A stretch of DNA of 64,000 bases from an uncultured Paracoccaceae bacterium (GTDB lineage: Bacteria > Pseudomonadota > Alphaproteobacteria > Rhodobacterales > Rhodobacteraceae), in NCBI GenBank assembly GCA_947493255.1, contig CANLQK010000005.1:124001-188000 (forward strand). Reading direction: 5' to 3'. The position numbers and the translations under genes were made by a program. Within the stretch, counting starts at the first letter, position 1. Every line of letters starts with the position of its first letter. Shown one piece after another: positions 35,375-44,135 of this stretch. Below the pieces are notes generated by a model. It made no database searches. It worked only from the letters and a program-made list of their open reading frames with translations, and was not told the DNA's origin.

Positions 35375-36228
35375 GCTCTGAGCCCCGCCGCCTCGATTTC
35401 AGCAGGGCTGACCAGGTTTGCAGCCAGCAAAGCGGTCACTTGGCCGGGTGTGATGTGGCGGCATAACGGATGGCGGTCCGTGACCCAATCGGCCAAGCCT
35501 TTCAGCAGTTCGGCCTCTTTGGCTTTACCTGTTTCTCGTGCCTCCTCGACGTCGTGAAGGTATTTTAGCCAGCGGCCAGAGCTGAACCAGTTGTCGGAGA
35601 AGCACACTTTCGAGCGGGTGAAGCCTTCGCTCTCGCTCGCATAGGACCGCACGGCGTCCTCTAAGTCTTTGGCATCCACTCCGTCGGCCAACGTTTGGCG
35701 GATTTGTGAAATGCAAACCGCTTTGCCGCGGATGCGATCCTCGGGATAGGCGCACAAAATCTTCTCTGAAATCTCATCCTCCACCGCCGCATTTGCGTGC
35801 GAAGGAATTGGTTTTTGATATGGTTTATATCTGTTCTTATAGGATTTGCCCTCTGGGGCAGACGGTTTGCCCTCAGGGGCAAATGCATCATTTTCCCTTT
35901 CGGTCGTGTCGATTTGCCCATTTGGGCAAATGGAGTTGCCCAGGGCATACCAACAGGTTCGGTCATAGCGATCATCGCTAAAATTGCCCTTGATGATAAG
36001 CTCTGCACTGACCAGTTTTTCGAGCGCTGTTCGTATCTGCTTCTCGCTCAGATAGGGGAACAACTCGCCAAAGGCCGAGATCGAATTGTAGGTCCAATAC
36101 CGCCCGTCTCGAAAGTTACGGCGGTTGGCTTGGTTCTTCTCGATCCAGAATGTGATGTTCTGGAAGATCACCGCCGCGTTCAGGCCCACACGTCCGGCGA
36201 TTTCGGGATCAAAGCTATGGCGGCTCAT
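35371..36228 (-). CDS. Putative replication initiator-like winged-helix protein
   Basis: SRHSFDPEIAGRVGLNAAVIFQNITFWIEKNQANRRNFRDGRYWTYNSISAFGELFPYLSEKQIRTALEKLVSAELIIKG; ATGA overlap with mobC. Confidence 0.65.
   Translation of the reverse strand: MSRHSFDPEIAGRVGLNAAVIFQNITFWIEKNQANRRNFRDGRYWTYNSISAFGELFPYLSEKQIRTALEKLVSAELIIKGNFSDDRYDRTCWYALGNSICPNGQIDTTERENDAFAPEGKPSAPEGKSYKNRYKPYQKPIPSHANAAVEDEISEKILCAYPEDRIRGKAVCISQIRQTLADGVDAKDLEDAVRSYASESEGFTRSKVCFSDNWFSSGRWLKYLHDVEEARETGKAKEAELLKGLADWVTDRHPLCRHITPGQVTALLAANLVSPAEIEAAGLRA
35844..35947. repeat. Cluster of four TTGCCC/GGGCAA palindromes inside the rep-like gene
   Basis: TTGCCCTCTGGGGCA, TTTGCCCTCAGGGGCAAA, ATTTGCCCATTTGGGCAAAT, TTGCCCAGGGCA. 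Confidence 0.75.
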
Positions 36229-36364
36229 GTTTGGCCCCCAAAATGCGCACAAACGTGCGTATTTTGTACAGGTTTTGTACGAGAAATCGGCCGTTTCAGT
36301 CGATTTCGGCCTGAAAGTTCACGGGACTTTTTGCAAGCTTCCGCACAACATCCTGTAAATAAGC

Positions 36365-36430
36365 CATATTTTTCAGGTGGTTTTGGCGACCCCGGCAGGA
36401 TTCGAACCTGCAACCTGCCCCTTAGGAGGG
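36365..36430. repeat. tRNA-proximal attachment site (direct repeat copy 2)
   Basis: 66 bp matching 15178-15243 with two substitutions; covers the tRNA 3' half. Confidence 0.93.
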
Positions 36431-36460
36431 GGCTGCTCTATCCAGTTGAGCCACGGGGCC
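36384..36460 (-). tRNA. tRNA-Arg (anticodon CCU)
   Basis: GGCCCCGTGGCTCAACTGGATAGAGCAGCCCCCTCCTAAGGGGCAGGTTGCAGGTTCGAATCCTGCCGGGGTCGCCA; cloverleaf fits by hand, anticodon CCT. Confidence 0.95.
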
Positions 36461-36533
36461 GCGTCGTTTCTGTTTGCCTTTGATCACACCTTTGCGCAAG
36501 ACCTTGGACTTCTACCCCTAGGGAAGTTAAAGC

Positions 36534-37586
36534 TTGGGTAACGAACTCAGGACCAAGACTGTGCATACCCGAACAAAACGCCCACTTACCCTCCGTGATG
36601 TGTCCGAAGCTTCTGGCGTCAGTGAAATGACCGTCAGCCGCGTCCTACGCAATAAAGGCGACGTCAGCGTCGCTACCCGTGAAAAGGTGAAAGAAGCCGC
36701 GCGCGCGCTTGGCTATGTTCCGAATAAGATTGCAGGTGCTCTGGCTTCGCAACGCGTAAACCTTGTGGCCGTCATCATCCCCAGCCTTGGCAATATGGTG
36801 TTCCCAGAAGTCTTGTCTGGGATCAGTGAAGAACTTGACGAGACCGAATTGCAGCCGGTTGTTGGCGTGACGGACTATAAGCCTGAGAAGGAAGAAAAGG
36901 TTCTTTTCGAGATGCTGTCCTGGCGACCATCTGGCGTGATCATTGCCGGTTTGGAACATTCCGACGCGTCGCGTGCGATGCTGATGCAGGCCGGTATCCC
37001 TGTCGTCGAGATTATGGATACAGACGGCGACCCTATTGATACAGCAGTGGGCATTTCGCACCGCCGCGCTGGGCGCATGATGGGCGAGGCAATTTTGGCG
37101 GCAGGATACAAACGTATTGGGTTCATGGGCACGAAGATGCCGTTGGACCACCGTGCCCGCAAACGGTTCGAAGGGTTCACCCAAACCCTTGCCAAGGACG
37201 GGATCGAAATAGCGGACCAAGAATTTTATTCAGGCGGTTCGGCGTTGGCGAAGGGGCGTGAGATGACCGCTGCGATGTTAGAACGCACGCCCGATTTGGA
37301 TTTCTTGTATTACTCAAACGACATGATCGGTGCTGGCGGCCTTTTGTACCTTCAGGAACGTAACATCGACATTCCCAACTCGATCGGCCTTGCCGGCTTT
37401 AACGGTGTCGAGCTTCTTGACGGATTGCCCAAGAAACTTGCCAGTATGGATGCCTGCCGCCGCGAGATTGGCCAGACCGCTGCGCGAATTATTGCAGCCC
37501 GCAATGCTGAAGGGGCAAGCGATGAAGGGCAGGTTGTTGAACTGACGCCCAAGCTGACCTTTGGCGACACATTGCGTCAGGCTTGA
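36534..37586 (+). CDS. LacI family transcriptional regulator
   Basis: LTLRDVSEASGVSEMTVSRVLRNKGDVSVATREKVKEAARALGYVPNKIAGALASQRVNLVAVIIPSLGN. Confidence 0.93.
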   Translation: MGNELRTKTVHTRTKRPLTLRDVSEASGVSEMTVSRVLRNKGDVSVATREKVKEAARALGYVPNKIAGALASQRVNLVAVIIPSLGNMVFPEVLSGISEELDETELQPVVGVTDYKPEKEEKVLFEMLSWRPSGVIIAGLEHSDASRAMLMQAGIPVVEIMDTDGDPIDTAVGISHRRAGRMMGEAILAAGYKRIGFMGTKMPLDHRARKRFEGFTQTLAKDGIEIADQEFYSGGSALAKGREMTAAMLERTPDLDFLYYSNDMIGAGGLLYLQERNIDIPNSIGLAGFNGVELLDGLPKKLASMDACRREIGQTAARIIAARNAEGASDEGQVVELTPKLTFGDTLRQA

Positions 37587-37588
37587 TA

Positions 37589-38011
37589 ATGTCCGCGTCT
37601 GATAGCCTTTCAGGAAGTTGGACGGGGCGGTTTGACTACGACAACGTAGCGTATGGAGCACCGGTATCATTTGACGCGGTGCTTACGGAAACGGACGGCG
37701 CGTTGCGCGGCGAGGTAGTGGAACCCAATACGTTTAGACTGGAAGCGACCGATACGTTGTTGGCTGTGCTGGCGGGCACCAGAAGCGGAACGTCCGTTAC
37801 ATTCGTAAAGACCTACACGGACTTTGAAGAAACAGACCATCCGACTTACGAGGGCCAAATCAACGCGACGGCGACCCGCATAACAGGGCGTTGGTTCTTC
37901 CCTAAAATGCCAGGGGTAAAGGGGACCTTCCTTTTGGCACGCACAGCGCAGGCCGCAGCACGGAAAACGAAACGCGCCGCCGTCGAACTGACTTTTGAGA
38001 CAACTCAATAA
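37589..38011 (+). CDS. Hypothetical protein
   Basis: About 140 aa, SGSWTGRFDYDNVAYGAPVSFDAVLTETDGALRGEVVEP; directly follows lacI. Confidence 0.6.
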   Translation: MSASDSLSGSWTGRFDYDNVAYGAPVSFDAVLTETDGALRGEVVEPNTFRLEATDTLLAVLAGTRSGTSVTFVKTYTDFEETDHPTYEGQINATATRITGRWFFPKMPGVKGTFLLARTAQAAARKTKRAAVELTFETTQ

Positions 38012-38427
38012 ACCATCACCACCTGCCTATTTTAAAGACGGTCGCGGTACTTGTTCTATTCGAGTGAGGCCCTCAATCCTTTCGAGCAAACCAACACGTA
38101 AGTTCAAAAGCGCGACCTCTTGGGTCTTACACGCGGAGTTCAAAGTCGTTCTGGGTTGGCTACGAATCAGGATTCGTTGAAACACCATCTCGCAGCTTTT
38201 CGATTGTGCCGCGACCCCGCAACGACGCGGTTCTGCCGCTTGGGTGCCCCAGAAAAAACACCAATGAATCCCGCAAGCACAGGCCGCCTATACCTTTGTA
38301 TAGTTTCCTACACACAATGCGTCGCCCCCTACTCCGCCGCCCTCCAGCAATTTAACAGAAGACCTGCCATTTATATTTCATCATCAACCCGAGCCGCTTG
38401 GAGGGGCTCCTAATGAGGAATAAAAAC

Positions 38428-39648
38428 ATGACACAAGTTAAAAACATCATCGTAGTCGGTGGCGACGGATTCTGTGGATGGCCAACTGCGCTTCACCTAT
38501 CTCGTTTGGGTCATAACATTACTATTGTCGACAACATGTCACGCCGTGAGATCGACGCAAAAATGGGTGCCGATAGCTTAACGCCAATCGCGTCTATGGA
38601 CGATCGTTTAGCAGCCTGGAAAGAGCACACCGGTAACAGCATCGCGTTCGAAAACATCGATGTCGCACGCGACTATGAAGCAGTAAGCTCCTTGATGGAA
38701 GCAATCAAACCCGACACGATTATTCACTTCGCAGAGCAGCGAGCCGCACCTTACTCGATGAAAGGTGTTAGCGAGAAGCGCTATACCGTAGACAATAATA
38801 TCTCCGGTACGCACAATCTTCTGGCGGCGTCTGTTGAACTGGGCCTCGACCCGCATTTCGTACACTTGGGCACAATGGGTGTTTACGGATACGACGATGA
38901 CGGTTTGGAAATCCCCGAAGGTTACCTGCCGGTCTATGTGCCAGGCGACGAAAAGCAAATCATGAAACGCGACATTCTTTACCCGACCAATCCGGGCAGC
39001 GTTTACCACATGACCAAATCCATGGACCAGTTGTTGTTCCAGTTTTACGCTAAGAACGATCGTATGCGCATCACGGACCTTCATCAGGGTATCGTTTGGG
39101 GCACTCAGACAGACGAAACACGTCTTGATGAACGGCTGATCAACCGGTTCGACTACGACGGTGATTATGGGACAGTTCTGAACCGGTTCTTGATGCAGGC
39201 TGTTGTTGGCCACCCGTTGACTGTACATGGCACAGGGGGACAAACACGTGCCTTCATCCACATTCAAGATACGGTCAAATGTCTCGCTCTTGCGGTAGAA
39301 AACCCACCAGCGCGCGGGGACAAGGTAGCAATCCTTAATCAGATGACAGAAACTCATACAGTTCGCAAATTGGCTCAACTGGTGGCAGAAGTTTCTGGAG
39401 CTACAGTCGCAAATGTGGACAACCCACGCAACGAAGCTGCTGAAAACGACCTTCGTGTTTCAAACAAAACATTCCTTTCTTTGGGCCTAGCACCTGTCAC
39501 GCTCGCCGAAGGTTTGATTGATGAAACCCAGCAGATTGCGGCGAAATACTCAGATCGTTGTATCCGCAAGATGATCCCTTGTGTGTCTACATGGACAGAT
39601 AACCAGCGCCCTGGCGTTGTTACCTCTAAGGACCGCAAAGCGGCTTAA
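38428..39648 (+). CDS. sqdB: UDP-sulfoquinovose synthase-like NAD-dependent epimerase
   Basis: VVGGDGFCGWPTALHLSRLGHNITIVDNMSRREID...IHFAEQRAAPYSM...GTMGVYGY...YHMTKSMDQLLFQFYAKNDRMRITDLHQGIVWGTQTDET...RFDYDGDYGTVLNRFLMQAVVGHPLTVHGTGGQTRAFIHIQDTV. Confidence 0.92.
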   Translation: MTQVKNIIVVGGDGFCGWPTALHLSRLGHNITIVDNMSRREIDAKMGADSLTPIASMDDRLAAWKEHTGNSIAFENIDVARDYEAVSSLMEAIKPDTIIHFAEQRAAPYSMKGVSEKRYTVDNNISGTHNLLAASVELGLDPHFVHLGTMGVYGYDDDGLEIPEGYLPVYVPGDEKQIMKRDILYPTNPGSVYHMTKSMDQLLFQFYAKNDRMRITDLHQGIVWGTQTDETRLDERLINRFDYDGDYGTVLNRFLMQAVVGHPLTVHGTGGQTRAFIHIQDTVKCLALAVENPPARGDKVAILNQMTETHTVRKLAQLVAEVSGATVANVDNPRNEAAENDLRVSNKTFLSLGLAPVTLAEGLIDETQQIAAKYSDRCIRKMIPCVSTWTDNQRPGVVTSKDRKAA

Positions 39649-39731
39649 TCTACTGATACCTGTCACGTCTGTCCTGCTTGGAGGTGGGACGACGTGGCAG
39701 GCAAAGTAACATTCTAAAATCGGTGAAACTA

Positions 39732-41276
39732 ATGCGTATGATTGGTATTGGGCTCTTGGGGTTTTTATTGGCAGGGATCGCCCTCCTGCTGTCATCAATG
39801 AACATCCTGGATTATGGACGACGTTATGTTCACGACCTGACAGGCGGAACGAACTTGGTGTTTGAACACCGCACCGCTACGCCTGCGCAAGATCCTCACG
39901 AAGCGATAATCATGAGGTCTGGCCCCGACACACCTATCCTTCTTTCCGGTTTTCCCGCCTACCAAAGCCTTGCATTTTACTTCCCGTCAGATGCACGGCC
40001 AACGTCTGGATACCTCCAAATCGATGCTACATCTCAAATCTTGGCTGGCGTTGAAGGGGTGCTTCGCATCTCCATCAATAACGCTCGTCGTGCTGAGATG
40101 CTGCTGCATTCAGGCGAGGCGGGACGTTCCCTGCAAATCCCACTTTCACCGGGGGATTTCGCAGGGGACCGTCTGGTCGTTTCACTCTCGTTGCAAGGCG
40201 CTGGGCCTAATTCCCCATGTGGTCCGCAAGACCGCGTCGCAGCAATAGTCGAGATTGAAACGACCAGTGCAATTTACCTTACACTGGAACAACCCCTGTC
40301 CAGTGCAAGTGACCAAATACGTGCTTGGGGAAACGTGGTAAACATCGCCTGGCCTAGTTGGTTGACCCAAGACGAACAGCTTCGTCGTTTGGTTTTGGCA
40401 ACCCAATTCGAACGTCGTAACCTTACAACAGTTTTCAAAGAGGCTGCACAGGACGGGTTCACTACGACGCAATTGCGCGACGCATTATCTAAATTTCCAA
40501 TGCCTGAGCCTTCGGCATTGGAGGCTGGATATTGGGCACACACCGGTGCAAATAGCGGCTTGCGCCGTTTCCACCGACAGGCTGCGTGGCGCTCGGAGTT
40601 TGAACTGGGAGCTGGCGGATCTCCTCGGATACCAAGCCAGCTAGACCTCAATATGGTTCTGGGGCGTCTTGTTGGAGAACAGCCTTGGTCCATAACTGTG
40701 ACCTTGAACAAAAGGCTGGTTTTCCAAGACCACCTAACAGGGCGCGACCACGATTTTCATGCTGTGATCGAATTACCTGCGGAGATCCAGACGAACACGA
40801 ACACTCTTGAAGTCCTGGCTACGGCTTCAAACCAACAAGATGGCGTTTGCGATCAAGGGCCGGAACTCGTAGCGGAAATGTTGCCGAGCACCCGCTTGAT
40901 CCCTGGTGAGACATCATTCGTCGACCCGCTATCGCAAGTTCATATTGCGTTGCGTGATGTAGGGCTGGTGAATATCGCCATGACTTCTGCGATGACGACA
41001 ATTGATGCAAGCATCGCGAGCCGTATGCTGAATACTGTTATCCCAGAAGGCACCGAGTTCAAACCAGCCGGTAATCGAACCGACATAACTGTCATGAACG
41101 CGGGAGATCGAGCACCTGCTTTGCCAGACATCGGACCCGCTTGGCTGGTCACAAGCGATAGCACCGGTGGCGGCGTAACCGTCGAAAGATGGCAACCCGA
41201 TGATGGATTATCCCTGACTGGCGTATCACTGTTGATCACTCCGCGTGCAATCATGCCTTCAGGAATTGAGGGATGA
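39732..41276 (+). CDS. BcsB-like (cellulose synthase regulatory subunit-like) periplasmic protein
   Basis: N-terminal TM, beta-rich periplasmic domain, directly followed by processive GT2 with 4-nt overlap. Confidence 0.7.
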   Translation: MRMIGIGLLGFLLAGIALLLSSMNILDYGRRYVHDLTGGTNLVFEHRTATPAQDPHEAIIMRSGPDTPILLSGFPAYQSLAFYFPSDARPTSGYLQIDATSQILAGVEGVLRISINNARRAEMLLHSGEAGRSLQIPLSPGDFAGDRLVVSLSLQGAGPNSPCGPQDRVAAIVEIETTSAIYLTLEQPLSSASDQIRAWGNVVNIAWPSWLTQDEQLRRLVLATQFERRNLTTVFKEAAQDGFTTTQLRDALSKFPMPEPSALEAGYWAHTGANSGLRRFHRQAAWRSEFELGAGGSPRIPSQLDLNMVLGRLVGEQPWSITVTLNKRLVFQDHLTGRDHDFHAVIELPAEIQTNTNTLEVLATASNQQDGVCDQGPELVAEMLPSTRLIPGETSFVDPLSQVHIALRDVGLVNIAMTSAMTTIDASIASRMLNTVIPEGTEFKPAGNRTDITVMNAGDRAPALPDIGPAWLVTSDSTGGGVTVERWQPDDGLSLTGVSLLITPRAIMPSGIEG

Positions 41277-43108
41277 GCGACCTTGAAGACAAACGCGAGC
41301 AGATCAATTTCATATCTGTAGATAGCGCGCCCAAACGTTTTGCCGGGCCTGTTTCGGAATGGCAGGCGCCCAAAATGTTAGTGTTGTTCACGTTGCTTGC
41401 CGCAGGGCAGCTTTGGTTGGTGAACACAGAACTGATGGCAGGAATATTTCCGAACCGCGACTACGTGTTTTCCGCCCATACTGGACGCCATGCGATTGCA
41501 ATACGGATCTTCTTGATTTCATTCTTCGCAACCTTCGCAGGTTTTAGCTCTGGCAATGTATATGTGCGGGCTCTTTTTGGACTCGATCTTGTTCTAACGT
41601 TCATTGCGGGATGCGCGGTTTTCGATCTTGCAAATGTCTTGGCTCACTTCGCGCTTGGGTCTTCGTTCTCGTTGCATTTCAGCGCGATTGCGTCAGGGTT
41701 GTTTGGTTTCGCCGTGTATTCGTTCAAGCTTCTTGAACGTGGGTTCATGCCCGCACGAATCCGGATCGAACATATCCCTGTCAGTCAGATGCGCGCATTA
41801 CTGCGCCTTGGTGTCACAATCGCAATTGCCGCTGGCATCGCGATTTGGGTTGGTGGCATGAAACTGCAGGCTGTCGAAGTAATGCGTAGCTGGACTTTGC
41901 TAGGCGGAATCGGTCCCGGTGTTTTCCTGTTTCTACCGGTGCTGTTTGCTCAGCTGTATTTTTTGGCAATCTACGATGTGTTCATGGCTAAAAAAACCAA
42001 CTTCAAGCCAGCCGTATCGGTCATCGTTCCCGCCCATAACGAATCCTACATTATCAAAGACACGATCAACGCGATGGACCGCGCCGCTAAACATTACGGC
42101 GGTGACGTTCACATCCTGATCATGAACAATAATTCTACCGACGATACCGAAGAAATCGCGCGCGAAACCCTTAACGCATGTAAGGCAGCAAAGGGGCGGG
42201 TCATCAACGTTCCTAAGCCTGGAAAGTCAAACGCGTTAAACGCAGGTCTTGATGCCTGCGAGACCGAATTTCTTATCCGTGTCGACGCCGACACATTGGT
42301 CGGAGAAGACAATTTCAGTCGCGCCATGCCCTATTTCACGGACCCAGCAGTAGGCGTTGTGGGCGGCGTACCGGTACCACCCGGAGGCGCTCTTTTTGAT
42401 CGTGCTCGCCTACTCGAGGTGCTTGTGAAGCATGGATTTTACTCGGTCGCGATGGGTGCCGTGAACGGCGTCGTAGGCATTCCTGGCATGTTCGTAGTTT
42501 ATCGCACGCACCATCCTCGATATTTGGGTGGTTTTGTTGAAGGAATGAACGGCGAAGACACCGACATTTCCTTGCGCATCGGAGAACTGGGGTTCCATTC
42601 CGTTGTGGACCCAAAGATCCGCTATATCTCTGAGGTTCCGTCGTCGTACAGTCACATGCGCGAACAACGTATGCGCTGGTTTCGGTCCATCTACCACATT
42701 TCATCGCGATGCCGGGATCTGATTTACGGACCTAACATGACGCTACGAGGAAAGGTTATTCTGCCGTATATGCTGGTCAATTCGGCCCGTCGCGCAATGC
42801 TGGTCCCGTTAATCATTTTCGGTATTCTGGAGTGGGGCCTTGCCTTCAACGAAAACACCCCAATTGTTTGGCAATCTATCGTTGCTGTAACCACCGGCGC
42901 GCCTGCCATTATGGCTGTCGTCGCTTCGCTTTTGAATGGTGTCCCGAAGGGTATTCTTGCCTTACCAGAATACCTGATTTTCCGCGTTCTGCGCGCGTAC
43001 TTCACCCTCGAATCTATGCTCAGCATCTTGATAGATGTTCGCGGCGAAGACCTTGAAAGGGTGATCCGCCTAGACATCATCCCGAACAAACCAAATCGCG
43101 TGGCATAA
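41273..43108 (+). CDS. Processive family 2 glycosyltransferase, membrane-bound
   Basis: SVIVPAHNESYIIKDTI...VDADTL...NGEDTDISLRIG...REQRMRWFRS (D, DxD, ED, QxxRW) with flanking TM helices. Confidence 0.93.
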   Translation: MSDLEDKREQINFISVDSAPKRFAGPVSEWQAPKMLVLFTLLAAGQLWLVNTELMAGIFPNRDYVFSAHTGRHAIAIRIFLISFFATFAGFSSGNVYVRALFGLDLVLTFIAGCAVFDLANVLAHFALGSSFSLHFSAIASGLFGFAVYSFKLLERGFMPARIRIEHIPVSQMRALLRLGVTIAIAAGIAIWVGGMKLQAVEVMRSWTLLGGIGPGVFLFLPVLFAQLYFLAIYDVFMAKKTNFKPAVSVIVPAHNESYIIKDTINAMDRAAKHYGGDVHILIMNNNSTDDTEEIARETLNACKAAKGRVINVPKPGKSNALNAGLDACETEFLIRVDADTLVGEDNFSRAMPYFTDPAVGVVGGVPVPPGGALFDRARLLEVLVKHGFYSVAMGAVNGVVGIPGMFVVYRTHHPRYLGGFVEGMNGEDTDISLRIGELGFHSVVDPKIRYISEVPSSYSHMREQRMRWFRSIYHISSRCRDLIYGPNMTLRGKVILPYMLVNSARRAMLVPLIIFGILEWGLAFNENTPIVWQSIVAVTTGAPAIMAVVASLLNGVPKGILALPEYLIFRVLRAYFTLESMLSILIDVRGEDLERVIRLDIIPNKPNRVA

Positions 43109-43141
43109 TTTCTTGGCCGCTATCTAAATGTGGCCAAGAAA
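43109..43141. terminator. Hairpin terminator between GT2 and BKACE genes
   Basis: TTTCTTGGCC ... GGCCAAGAAA perfect 10-bp stem. Confidence 0.6.
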
Positions 43142-43190
43142 ACTGGGCGGTGGCTTTAGAAACAGTGAATTTGCTTTGCAGGTAACTTCC

Positions 43191-44132
43191 TCAAAACGAA
43201 ACTTTGTCTCCACCTTTCAAGTCAAGCATCTCACGCGCCTCGTCTGGGGTTGCCACTTCACAACCCAAATCCTCAACGATGCGTCGGATTTTGGCGACTT
43301 GCTGTGCATTGCTTTCGGCCAATTTGCGCGGCGCGATGAACAGGCTGTCTTCTAGGCCAACCCGCACATTCCCGCCCATTTGACTGGCGGTTGTTGCCAA
43401 CGGCATCTGTGCACCACCAGCACCGAGGACGGACCAACGGTAGTCATCCCCGAACAACCGATCAGCAGTGCGTTTCATAAAGACCAGGTTATCCACCTCT
43501 GGGCCAATGCCCCCAAGAATACCGAAAATAAACTGGATGAATACAGGTGCCTTAAACAACCCAATGTCCATGCAGAATTTGAGGTTATAAAGATGACCGA
43601 CATCATAGCATTCGTGTTCAAATTTCACGTCATGTGGTGCAAGGGTTTCAGCCGCTTCTTTGATGTCACGGAAGGTATTGCGAAAAATGTTGCCGTCAGA
43701 ATTGGCGACGTAGTCTTTTTCCCAATCGAATTTCCAATCCTCATCCTTGTAACGACCGGCAAGCGGGTGAAACGAGAAGTTCATTGATCCCATATTCATC
43801 GAACACATCTCTGGTGAGAACGTCTTGGCTGGGGCAATGCGGTCCTGAATGGATAAGGTCAGGGAACCACCTGTCGAAATGTTCACGACCGCGTCGGTCG
43901 CTTGTTTGATCCGCGGCAAGAATGGCTCGAAATCCTTGATCGCCACGGAAGGCGCGCCCGTTTCGTTGTCGCGGGCATGCAGGTGCAGGATTGAAGCACC
44001 AGCCTCGGCTGCATCCATCGCTTGTTGCGCAATGTCGTCGTAGGTGTAGGGAAGACTGTCAGACATAGTTGGGGTGTGGATCGCCCCTGTCACGGCACAT
44101 GTGATGATTGTTTTCTGTGGTTTACGGGCCAT
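43191..44132 (-). CDS. Beta-keto acid cleavage enzyme (BKACE, DUF849)
   Basis: KTIITCAVTGAIHTPTMSDSLPYTYDDIAQQAMDAAEAGASILHLHARDNETGAPS. Confidence 0.93.
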   Translation of the reverse strand: MARKPQKTIITCAVTGAIHTPTMSDSLPYTYDDIAQQAMDAAEAGASILHLHARDNETGAPSVAIKDFEPFLPRIKQATDAVVNISTGGSLTLSIQDRIAPAKTFSPEMCSMNMGSMNFSFHPLAGRYKDEDWKFDWEKDYVANSDGNIFRNTFRDIKEAAETLAPHDVKFEHECYDVGHLYNLKFCMDIGLFKAPVFIQFIFGILGGIGPEVDNLVFMKRTADRLFGDDYRWSVLGAGGAQMPLATTASQMGGNVRVGLEDSLFIAPRKLAESNAQQVAKIRRIVEDLGCEVATPDEAREMLDLKGGDKVSF

Positions 44133-44135
44133 TGG

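Larger units (their letters stand above)
15178..36430. mobile_element. Integrative mobilizable element in tRNA-Arg(CCU) carrying a C-P lyase operon
   Basis: Flanking 66-bp direct repeats, integrase 15 bp inside the left repeat, excisionase-like gene, rep/mob module at the opposite end, phn cargo. Confidence 0.92.

Noticed and set aside
38608-39378. 256-aa minus-strand ORF
   Set aside because: Antisense shadow of sqdB.
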